18,066 nucleotides of DNA from Clostridium sp. CAG:628. GTDB taxonomy: Bacteria; Bacillota_I; Bacilli_A; RF39; UBA660. Location of the stretch: the NCBI GenBank assembly GCA_000438415.1, contig FR902225.1, forward strand, positions 1 to 18,066, given 5' to 3'. Made by a program: the position numbers and the translations under genes. Below, piece after piece: positions 1-6,461 of this stretch; position 1 is the first letter of the stretch, and each line of letters starts with the position of its first letter. The notes below the pieces were generated by a model. The model did not search any database and was not told where the DNA came from. It saw only the letters and a list, made by a program, of their open reading frames with translations.

Positions 1-2
1 CT

Positions 3-113
3 TTAATCAACTCCTTCAAAAAATTTATCTATTCTTACGTTTAATATTTTACTTAGTTTTGCTTGTGTTATTTTATCTTTATTCTTAGCATATAGTTCTA
101 ATTTATCTATCAT
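3..113 (-). pseudogene. 36-codon ORF resembling the C-terminal end of an XRE-type HTH regulator
   Basis: Reading from ATG at 113 to TAA at 3-5 gives a 36-residue product whose second half (QAKLSKILNVRIDKFFEGVD) looks like the last two helices of an XRE/Cro-type helix-turn-helix domain, where LSKxLNVxIDxFF is common. There is no room for the first helices, the codon before the ATG is a stop, and no ribosome binding site stands in front. I therefore read it as a remnant, not a working regulator. The family call rests on the short motif alone and could be chance. Confidence 0.35.
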
Positions 114-230
114 TTACTATAAGACAAAAATAAATAAACTTATTCTATCCATATAATGTTATTATTTTTAACCATTTAAGTAGCTATTTTTATTATCTTT
201 TTTCTATTCTTAAACTAATCTTATTATACA
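114..230. other. Intergenic stretch with nothing recognised
   Basis: Very AT-rich sequence with stops in all frames. No RNA gene, repeat or convincing promoter was seen. Confidence 0.5.
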
Positions 231-256
231 CAAAAAGAGTACTTATTTCAAGTACT
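231..256 (-). terminator. Rho-independent terminator of the dehydrogenase gene
   Basis: Directly after the TAA of the dehydrogenase gene the minus strand folds into a perfect 7-bp stem (AGTACTT/AAGTACT, 250-256 with 238-244) around the 5-base loop 245-249. A run of five T (232-236) follows. Confidence 0.75.
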
Positions 257-1276
257 TTAATTTGATTTTATAACAATTTTAATAGTATCACTATTTCCAC
301 TAGTAAGTTCAATAAATGCATCTTGCACTTCATCTAAAGTAATTCTTTTATCAATATATTTAATTACATCTAATTGTTTATCTTTTATTAATGAAATTAT
401 TTTATCAAAATCAAACTCACTATAAGCAATAGATCCAAGCATGCTTATTTCGCCCATTACAGCTATAACAGAAGGAATTGTAATTGGTTCCATAGAAACA
501 CCAACTAATACTATTTTTCCACCATTTTTTGTAAGCATTATTGCTTCACTAACTGCTCCAGAATTACCACAACACTCGATTACTTTATCAAATCCTCCAG
601 TTTTTTCTTTTAATAAAGGTATAGTTTTTTCATCAAGTGCATTATAATATTCATCAACATAACCATATTTAAGTGATTTATTTCCTCTAGCTTCATTAGT
701 TTCAAGCATTGCTACATAAGTAGCTCCTTCCTTTTTAGCAAATTCAGCAGCCAATAATCCAATGATACCACCACCTATGATACATACTTTATCTCCTACC
801 ATAATATCTGCTAATTTAACTGCATGTAAACTAACTGCAGAAGGTTCTATCATTGAAGCCTCTTCATCACTAATTTTATCTGGTAATAATCTTACCATAT
901 TAGGAAAACAACTAGAATATTCAGCATAAGCACCAGTGTTATTTAAAGATAATCCCGTTGCATTTGTCCAAGTACTTACACAATACTGAGGGTTACCACT
1001 TTTACAAGCATCACACATTCCACATGGACTAAGTGGTAAAGCAGTAATTCTGTCTCCTACTTTTAAATCACTTCTAGATCCAGGTTCTACAACAGTTCCA
1101 GAAAACTCATGTCCCATTACTAATCCAACTGGTCCACCACTTACCCAGTAATGTATATCACTTCCACATATTCCACAAGAATTAACCCTAAATACAACTT
1201 TACCATTATCAAATTTAGGAGTATTCCTTTCTTCTATTTTAAAAGATTTTACCCCATTTATACTTACACATTTCAT
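257..1276 (-). CDS. Zinc-dependent medium-chain alcohol/polyol dehydrogenase (sorbitol/threonine dehydrogenase-like)
   Basis: A 339-residue cytoplasmic enzyme of the medium-chain dehydrogenase family. The family oxidises a secondary alcohol or polyol to the ketone with NAD(P)+. Counting from the chosen start, the catalytic-zinc elements are CGICGSD (Cys37) and GHE (His56, Glu57). The structural-zinc cysteines are 85, 88, 91 and 99 in CGMCDACKSGNPQYC. The Rossmann nucleotide-binding loop GGGIIG lies near residue 165, and an acidic residue shortly after it favours NAD over NADP. Length is normal for the family. A GTG start at 1285 is possible, but it lies inside the ribosome binding site (GGGTGA) that serves the ATG at 1276, so I prefer the ATG. 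The substrate cannot be read from sequence; sorbitol, galactitol phosphate, threonine or butanediol are all possible. It is a single-gene unit and appears unrelated to the export genes beyond it. Confidence 0.88.
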   Translation of the reverse strand: MKCVSINGVKSFKIEERNTPKFDNGKVVFRVNSCGICGSDIHYWVSGGPVGLVMGHEFSGTVVEPGSRSDLKVGDRITALPLSPCGMCDACKSGNPQYCVSTWTNATGLSLNNTGAYAEYSSCFPNMVRLLPDKISDEEASMIEPSAVSLHAVKLADIMVGDKVCIIGGGIIGLLAAEFAKKEGATYVAMLETNEARGNKSLKYGYVDEYYNALDEKTIPLLKEKTGGFDKVIECCGNSGAVSEAIMLTKNGGKIVLVGVSMEPITIPSVIAVMGEISMLGSIAYSEFDFDKIISLIKDKQLDVIKYIDKRITLDEVQDAFIELTSGNSDTIKIVIKSN

Positions 1277-1287
1277 ATCTTTCACCC

Positions 1288-1310
1288 ATTATAATGTTAC
1301 CACAATTATA
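1288..1310 (-). promoter_or_regulatory. Possible -10 elements for the dehydrogenase gene
   Basis: Two perfect TATAAT hexamers on the minus strand (1305-1310 and 1288-1293) precede the gene. Neither has a good -35 at 16-18 bases, and the second nearly touches the ribosome binding site. The first is the likelier. This is a weak call. Confidence 0.35.
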
Positions 1311-1353
1311 ATTTTTTTAATAGTTTTTCTCATATTTGTTTACATATTTTTAC

Positions 1354-1382
1354 AAAAAGAAAAGAACCATAAGGTTCCTTAA
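1354..1382 (-). terminator. Rho-independent terminator of the 1387-2430 gene
   Basis: On the minus strand GAACC pairs with GGTTC around TTAT, and the stem extends outward with one wobble. TTTTCTTTTT follows. It lies just after the TAG of the exported-protein gene and ends its transcript before the dehydrogenase gene. Confidence 0.75.
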
Positions 1383-1386
1383 TTCA

Positions 1387-2430
1387 CTATTCAGTTGTAG
1401 CTTTACCTTCAGGTAAATCAGTAGTAATTTGTAAATCAAATGATATATGTCCATTAGAAGCACTATTTTCACAGTCTACATCTTGTCCTTCTACCCACAT
1501 ATAAATTCTAACTTTAGTAATACCCTTAGTTAACTTAAATGCAGGAATATAATGAGTAAATCCAGCTTTTGTTTTATAAGTAGGTGTTACTACTTTAAAC
1601 TTAGTTGCATCTTTTTCTTCAGTAGCATTTCCAAGTAATACATCATCATCTGTAGTAATATTTGTTAATACTCCAGAATAAGTTAATGAATCAGCTGCAT
1701 TTTCAGTAGTAGTTATCTTATATACGTCACGTGCATTTGCTATACCTGCTAGTGTATGAATATTATAATTTGGTTCCCAAATATAAGCAGCAGAACTTGT
1801 ACCATTATTTAATCCTTGAATAGTACTTAGTGAAGCACCAGCATTTGTATTACCTTTAACAATAAATCCAATTCTTGATGCATTCTTAATACCTGTATCA
1901 GTTTGATCAGTTGTTGTAATACCAGATGTATCAGTAATCCAAATATCAGAATCATCATCTACTTTAAAGAATAAATCATAAGCAATAAATTTACCAACAT
2001 TACCATTAGCCTCAGTTTCTTTAGTTGATGTTAAAATATATGAACCATTATTTGCAGTACTTGTTGAAGTAACTATAGACCCATAGAACATTGGGAATAA
2101 TCCATCAGTATCAGGAACACCAGCAGTTGAAACAGGCTCTAAAACTTCAGGTAATTGGTTCTTAGCAGCTTCATAAGTAGCACTTGCACCTTGCAAATCA
2201 GTCTTATTAACTATAGATTTCCAGTTAGAACCATCTACAGATATTTGAATACCATTTTGTGCTTGAATAGTTACATCTAATGTACTAACAGAAACAGTCT
2301 TATTTGATGTAAACCATGCATATGTTGAAGTTGTTAATAATATACCAGTTCCAAACATTAATAACAATAGTATTAATAATCTATATTTTCTACTCTTTCT
2401 CTTATTTTCCTTTCTTGTATCGGTTTTCAT
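1387..2430 (-). CDS. Exported SipW-signal surface protein, probable major subunit
   Basis: A 347-residue secreted protein. A Lys/Arg-rich N-terminus (residues 1-16) leads into one hydrophobic segment (about 18-38) ending in TYAWFTSNK. The small-residue-then-aromatic pattern is typical of SipW-dependent signals. The mature part is Thr/Ser/Asn-rich and ends in a conserved block WVEGQDVDC that holds the only cysteine. It is a clear paralogue of the 14500-15519 product: both share YAWFT, ISVDG.(N/K)W, LEPVST.G, MFYGS, YIWEPNYN and the C-terminal block. Unlike its neighbours it is a single-gene unit with a strong promoter (2470-2498), tandem purine-rich ribosome binding sites (AGGAGGAGTGAG just before the ATG) and its own terminator, so it is probably the most abundant product of the island. 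Its exact role (fibre subunit, coat protein) is unknown. Confidence 0.8.
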   Translation of the reverse strand: MKTDTRKENKRKSRKYRLLILLLLMFGTGILLTTSTYAWFTSNKTVSVSTLDVTIQAQNGIQISVDGSNWKSIVNKTDLQGASATYEAAKNQLPEVLEPVSTAGVPDTDGLFPMFYGSIVTSTSTANNGSYILTSTKETEANGNVGKFIAYDLFFKVDDDSDIWITDTSGITTTDQTDTGIKNASRIGFIVKGNTNAGASLSTIQGLNNGTSSAAYIWEPNYNIHTLAGIANARDVYKITTTENAADSLTYSGVLTNITTDDDVLLGNATEEKDATKFKVVTPTYKTKAGFTHYIPAFKLTKGITKVRIYMWVEGQDVDCENSASNGHISFDLQITTDLPEGKATTE

Positions 2431-2469
2431 AATCTCACTCCTCCTATTACTCTCCTATATTACTCTTAA

Positions 2470-2498
2470 AGTATAGCATAACTATTTTCTATTTTCAA
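2470..2498 (-). promoter_or_regulatory. Strong vegetative promoter of the 1387-2430 gene
   Basis: Minus-strand TTGAAA (2493-2498), a 17-base spacer and TATACT (2470-2475), with the extended -10 ATGC just before. The predicted 5' leader is only about 30 bases and contains two AGGAG-type ribosome binding sites. Confidence 0.85.
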
Positions 2499-2596
2499 GT
2501 ATATTTCGACATATTTTTTATTTATTTTTTATTTTACAATACTTACTATCTTTTTTTCAAAATTAAAACATTTTAATTCCTAGAAAATTTTAAATA

Positions 2597-3157
2597 TTAA
2601 TTTATTAACTGTTTAGAATCAACCTCTAAAAATATAGCCTCTACTATATCTTGATAATCGAAACTATCATATACCTTTGGAAACTTAACTTTTAATTTAT
2701 AACTATTAGTTTTATTATCTTTATAATTAAATATTTCTTTATTAGTCTTCATAACGTTAAAATAAGTACCATATTCATCCTTTACTATTTCTTCACTTAT
2801 TAATATATTATTTTCATCACTATTCATATATAACTCATAACTAAGTGGTAAATTAGTAGTAGTCTTTAACATAAGAGTATACTCCAAATTCACTTCACTT
2901 CTTCCCTTTTCATTAAAATTAGAAACAGTAAAATTATACTCATATGCATTATCACTTGGAACAATATCACCTAATTTTATATCTTTAACTTCACTTTTAG
3001 TATCAACCACATAAAAAGCAGCATCTATTTTAGCATTAGTATTTAACTTATTTTCAAATCTAGAATAAGTAATAGGTATCAAAAAAACTAAAAGAACTAC
3101 TAAAATAACTAACAATGTTACTTTATTTAATTTCATAAACTTCTTAACATTAATCAT
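2597..3157 (-). CDS. Small exported SipW-signal protein
   Basis: A 186-residue protein with a basic start, a hydrophobic segment at about 13-31, and the end motif ITYSRFEN, followed by a beta-rich, Lys/Asn/Glu-rich exterior domain. The position and form of YSRFEN match the SipW-type signals YALFES and YAWFTS of its neighbours. It has no cysteine and no cell-wall sorting signal. It is the last gene after the signal peptidase (3711), with 8 bases between them, and has the G-rich ribosome binding site AGGGGGAG close to the ATG. The context suggests it is a substrate of that peptidase, perhaps a minor subunit or anchor. I do not recognise a more specific family. Confidence 0.7.
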   Translation of the reverse strand: MINVKKFMKLNKVTLLVILVVLLVFLIPITYSRFENKLNTNAKIDAAFYVVDTKSEVKDIKLGDIVPSDNAYEYNFTVSNFNEKGRSEVNLEYTLMLKTTTNLPLSYELYMNSDENNILISEEIVKDEYGTYFNVMKTNKEIFNYKDNKTNSYKLKVKFPKVYDSFDYQDIVEAIFLEVDSKQLIN

Positions 3158-3165
3158 GACTCCCC

Positions 3166-3711
3166 CTAATACAAATCAATTATTTCTATATTCTCATCTT
3201 TATTTAATTTAATAGCCCTCTTATCTTCTTTCTTAGTTAAAGAAAAACATAAATTTATTAGTACTAAAGTAACTAATAAAGTAAAAATAATTTTAGGTGT
3301 AAGTATTATTTCTTTAATAACCCCACCCTTAGGAATAATCTTTACTACTTTACCTATCACTTCACTCTTACTAATTATCTTATCTTCACTATTATTAGCA
3401 TCTCCCTTTGTAACCAAAGTATCACCATTTATTTTAATAATTCTATGTGTTATATAAGAATTATCTTCTTTATAAGTAATAATATCTCCTACACTATATT
3501 TATCACTTTCCTTAACTATTATAAAATCTTTTACATTTAACGTAGGTTCCATAGAACCAGTAGCTATTTCATAAAAAGTGTATCTCAAAGTTACATCTTT
3601 TTTAAAAAACTTTATTGAAACAATTCTATATACTAAAAAAAGAATTAAAAGTGTTACTAATACTAATAAAACATTTATAAAAACTTGCATAATTTTTTTA
3701 ATTATTTTCAT
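3166..3711 (-). CDS. sipW: SipW-type (ER-type) signal peptidase I
   Basis: A 181-residue membrane protease of MEROPS family S26B, which removes signal peptides from TasA/camelysin-like proteins using a Ser/His pair instead of the usual Ser/Lys. Membrane segment 1 is at about 9-31. The nucleophile Ser53 lies in ATGSMEPTL, the general-base His89 in YITHRI, and the acidic residues Asp104 and Asp110 in KGDANNSED. A second membrane segment is at about 140-158, with a charged tail outside the core. The long reading frame could begin at a GTG (3747) inside the upstream gene, but the ATG at 3711 has a good AAGGTG site about 8 bases ahead and starts right at the membrane segment. Its likely substrates are the co-encoded proteins ending their signals in YALFES, YSRFEN and YAWFT. 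The symbol is by family resemblance. Confidence 0.88.
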   Translation of the reverse strand: MKIIKKIMQVFINVLLVLVTLLILFLVYRIVSIKFFKKDVTLRYTFYEIATGSMEPTLNVKDFIIVKESDKYSVGDIITYKEDNSYITHRIIKINGDTLVTKGDANNSEDKIISKSEVIGKVVKIIPKGGVIKEIILTPKIIFTLLVTLVLINLCFSLTKKEDKRAIKLNKDENIEIIDLY

Positions 3712-3733
3712 TAATAAACACCTTAATTCCTTT

Positions 3734-4315
3734 TTATATTTCTTCACCTAAATATTGTTTAATATCTATAATAACAGGTATTTCTATACTACCATTTATA
3801 TCAGTACCTATTAAACTATCTACTTGATTCTTCTCTTCATCATTTACCCATTCTATATAAACCCTTATATTATGTTTAACACCACTCTTTATTTCACTAA
3901 GTGTTATCTTATTAGAATAAGTATTTTCATTAACTTGTTTTAAACTATATCCATTAACCTCTTCAATTTTATTTACTTTAATAGTAGGTTCAAGATTATT
4001 AAAATCGAAGATAACTTCATACATAATAGAAGTATCTGTATTTGTAGGGTCTATTTCTATATCAAAGTAACCACTTAAAGAAGGAGCAATTTTTCCTTCT
4101 AAAGTATTCTCATTTCTTTCAATATTAAAACTATCTATAACAAAATTCTCTATTGTATTAATATTTTTACCATTAATAACTATATTCCACTTTGCAGTTT
4201 CAGGATGTACTATTATAGTTTTTTCACTTTCAAATAAAGCATAACTACTACTAACAAAGTATACCAAAGTTACTAACATTAAAATTGTAATAACATAAAG
4301 TATCTTAGTTTTCAT
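3734..4315 (-). CDS. TasA/camelysin-like exported protein with SipW-type signal
   Basis: A 193-residue secreted beta-sandwich-like protein. A hydrophobic segment (about 5-23) ends in SSSYALFES, a typical SipW-cleaved signal. The mature part carries AKWNIVING, IAPSLSGYFDIEIDPT and a late NIRVYIEWVNDEE. These blocks are shared with the divergent 16340 product (ARWKILVNN, IAPTSIGYFDLVIDAT, NLRVYIHWDD), so the two are paralogues. The pattern IAP..(S/G)GYF(D)..ID.T is common in TasA/camelysin-type proteins that form extracellular fibres; fibre formation here is inference. The gene overlaps the end of the inactive peptidase gene by 11 bases (ATGAAAACTAA) and precedes the active peptidase, so the three are translationally linked. 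Confidence 0.75.
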   Translation of the reverse strand: MKTKILYVITILMLVTLVYFVSSSYALFESEKTIIVHPETAKWNIVINGKNINTIENFVIDSFNIERNENTLEGKIAPSLSGYFDIEIDPTNTDTSIMYEVIFDFNNLEPTIKVNKIEEVNGYSLKQVNENTYSNKITLSEIKSGVKHNIRVYIEWVNDEEKNQVDSLIGTDINGSIEIPVIIDIKQYLGEEI

Positions 4316-4832
4316 CAGGTTTCTTTATTTCCTCAATTACCATAAATATTTCATAAATAAACAATACGAATATAGGGAATATAATTAAGAATAAGAAACC
4401 AAGTCTAGACTCTAAAAAATTTAACACACTACCTAAATTATGATAAACCTTACTAGTATCTAACTTACCTATAAAATACTCACTAGATAATAAATAGTCC
4501 CCATTTAATGTAAAAGTACTCTCTTTACTATTTACGTTCTTCTTATCTACCACAGTAGCAATATTTATAACAATACTCTTTTCACCTTCCTGATAAAAGA
4601 ATATCTTATCTCCCTTATTAACTTCCTTATTAGAATTCTTTGTAGCAACTATCAAGTCACCTTTTTTATATGTAGGAATTAATTCATCATCCTTAACTAT
4701 TATTAAAGACTTATCTCCTAACTCAGTTATTTTATAATCATTATAATTTAATAAACAAATTGTTAATAAAATAGCTACTATTGAATACACTACTATAAGT
4801 GCTATTCCAATTATTTTCAATACTTTCTTCAT
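4305..4832 (-). CDS. Catalytically inactive SipW-like signal peptidase homologue
   Basis: A 175-residue protein with the same build as the active SipW-type enzyme next door: an N-terminal membrane segment (about 7-28), an S26-like core, and a C-terminal membrane segment followed by a charged tail. Aligning the IPT of DDELIPTYKKGD with the EPT of the active GSMEPTL places Glu50 where the catalytic Ser should be. Aligning YQEGEKSIVI with YKEDNSYITH places Ile89 where the His should be. The fold residues PT, GD and NGD remain. It should therefore lack protease activity and may instead bind substrates, partner the active enzyme or regulate it (inference). A start at 4859 is possible, but its first codons are the -10 box of the promoter; the ATG at 4832 follows a GGTGAT site. 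Confidence 0.75.
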   Translation of the reverse strand: MKKVLKIIGIALIVVYSIVAILLTICLLNYNDYKITELGDKSLIIVKDDELIPTYKKGDLIVATKNSNKEVNKGDKIFFYQEGEKSIVINIATVVDKKNVNSKESTFTLNGDYLLSSEYFIGKLDTSKVYHNLGSVLNFLESRLGFLFLIIFPIFVLFIYEIFMVIEEIKKPDEN

Positions 4833-4849
4833 ACTATCACCACATTTTA

Positions 4850-4878
4850 AGTATACCATATTAATTTTTCTAATGCAA
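4850..4878 (-). promoter_or_regulatory. Promoter of the pseudo-peptidase/TasA-like/SipW gene group
   Basis: Minus-strand TTGCAT (4873-4878), exactly 17 bases, then TATACT (4850-4855) preceded by an extended -10 TATGG. It lies in the 25-base gap after the 486-residue protein gene and overlaps the alternative start at 4859, which argues against that start. Confidence 0.8.
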
Positions 4879-4884
4879 GAAAAC

Positions 4885-6345
4885 CTATAACAAATTATTA
4901 CTTTCCTTTATAAAATTAATCATTTCTTCACTAATATTATACTTTTTAATATACTTACTAGTAATTATCAAATTAACACTACTAATAAGACTATCTAAGT
5001 TATCACTACTAAGCATATCTTTAGTTAACTTATAACCATATAAATTATACTTATCTATTATAATTAAAGGTATATCTTTTTCATCATCCATCCAAATATT
5101 ATTAATAATATTAACACCTGGAGAATAAACTAATTTAAATAACTTATCATATTCTATTAAATAATCTAATTCATGAGTCTTACATAACTCACATAAATAT
5201 TCATAATTAGATAATGCTAAATATAATATATCTTCTATTTTAGAAGTATTATCTAAAGTACTAATGTTAAGTAAAAATGAATTCCTTTCTAACTCTTCAT
5301 ATAAATCCTTTAACTCATTAATATCATGACTAATTAAATTATTAAAATAATCTACTTTAAGAGTTTTACCCTTACTAATAAATTTACTGATTTTCTTATT
5401 ATCTTTAAATAACTTCTTCTCCTTTTTAGCTATTTCTTTCTTAGTTTTCAATAAATCATTTTTATACTTATCTTTATCTTTATACTTTTCTTTTATATCA
5501 TTAACTATATACAAAACACTTGTATATCCTTTATATTCAACCAGTGCATCATATAAACTATTTAAGTCTTCAAAATTTAACTCATCACCTGTATAAATAC
5601 TACTTATCAAACTATTAATTTTATCTTGTTTAAAGTCACCAATACTTAGTTTACCATCTAATAAGTCATGTAAAAGAGTATACTTAGAATCTCTTAAAAG
5701 TATACTTCTTTTACTAACTAAATTTTTATATATATTAGTATAAGATACACTATTTTCTTTATAACAATTATTAAAACTCTTAATATTTAAATAATATAAA
5801 TACTTAAAATTCAAAGCAATATGAAATATTAAATCAGGACATTTCCAATAAATACTCTCTAATTTTTCTTTAATATCACTAGCATCATTCAAAAAAGACA
5901 TCATATATTCTTTAGTATAATAACTATAATTAAAGTTTTCAATACTTAAAATAATACCAGCACTTTTAAATATAAGAATAGCTTCCTTTATATAACTATT
6001 AACACTCTCCAAGTCTTCTTTATAAAAATGTGATAAATTATAAAGTACTCTATCTAAAGAACTCATTTGATAACTAGAAGCGTACTTATTAGACAATATT
6101 AAAGAATCTTTTAAATTAGATAACTCACTTTCTAAATAAGGAATTTCTTCATTTAAAGTAGTACTCATATAAACATTATATCTTTTCTTAATTTCTTCCA
6201 AAAGAATTACTTCATCATTTTTAAATTCATTCAAATTTTCTAAAACTATTTCCTTAAATTTAGTTTTATTCTTTTTATTATTTTGTGGTAAAAGATTTAA
6301 CATTTCCTTTGTAGTTTCTATTTTCTTAATATACTCTTCATTCAT
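4885..6345 (-). CDS. Unrecognised helical cytoplasmic protein encoded after the giant surface protein
   Basis: A 486-residue protein without signal peptide or membrane segment, rich in Lys, Glu, Asn and Leu and predicted mostly alpha-helical. A highly charged, probably coiled-coil segment (KKEIAKKEKKLFKDNKK) lies at about 300-320. I recognise no catalytic motif or family. It is the only large non-exported protein of the island. It begins with ATG at 6345, eight bases before the small upstream frame ends (shared ATGAATGA), behind a near-consensus AGGAAGTGAT site. The same site and spacing precede the giant gene. A GTG at 6354 is inside that site and was not chosen. Guesses such as a cytoplasmic chaperone, scaffold or regulator for the giant protein rest only on co-transcription. 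Confidence 0.7.
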   Translation of the reverse strand: MNEEYIKKIETTKEMLNLLPQNNKKNKTKFKEIVLENLNEFKNDEVILLEEIKKRYNVYMSTTLNEEIPYLESELSNLKDSLILSNKYASSYQMSSLDRVLYNLSHFYKEDLESVNSYIKEAILIFKSAGIILSIENFNYSYYTKEYMMSFLNDASDIKEKLESIYWKCPDLIFHIALNFKYLYYLNIKSFNNCYKENSVSYTNIYKNLVSKRSILLRDSKYTLLHDLLDGKLSIGDFKQDKINSLISSIYTGDELNFEDLNSLYDALVEYKGYTSVLYIVNDIKEKYKDKDKYKNDLLKTKKEIAKKEKKLFKDNKKISKFISKGKTLKVDYFNNLISHDINELKDLYEELERNSFLLNISTLDNTSKIEDILYLALSNYEYLCELCKTHELDYLIEYDKLFKLVYSPGVNIINNIWMDDEKDIPLIIIDKYNLYGYKLTKDMLSSDNLDSLISSVNLIITSKYIKKYNISEEMINFIKESNNLL

Positions 6346-6451
6346 CACTATCACTTCCTAAACCACTCAAATATTTTATAAAATTTTGTACCTCTTTAAT
6401 AAGTAAAATTAATTCACTATCACTCATTTCTTCAACAATCTTCTTTGTCAC
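6338..6451 (-). CDS. 37-residue small protein, translationally coupled between two large genes
   Basis: GTG at 6451 to TGA at 6338-6340 gives 37 residues, beginning MTKKIVEEMSDSELILLIKE and ending in an acidic SDSDE tail; one amphipathic helix is plausible. An excellent ribosome binding site, AGGAGGTAGATT, stands directly before the GTG and overlaps the TAG of the giant gene. The last eight bases (ATGAATGA) contain the start of the 486-residue protein gene. This stop/RBS/start chain is typical of coupled translation and supports a real gene rather than a chance frame. No homology is recognised. It could also serve only as a coupling leader for the gene that follows. Confidence 0.65.
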   Translation of the reverse strand: MTKKIVEEMSDSELILLIKEVQNFIKYLSGLGSDSDE

Positions 6452-6461
6452 AATCTACCTC

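Noticed and set aside
2561..2578. Perfect 8-bp inverted repeat as terminator of the 2597-3157 gene
   Set aside because: It is AT-only and followed by A rather than T on the minus strand, so it should not terminate that transcript.
6338..6345. Mycoplasma-type code (TGA read as Trp)
   Set aside because: All Trp residues seen use TGG and all large frames end in TAA or TAG; one TGA stop in the small frame is not evidence for a changed code.
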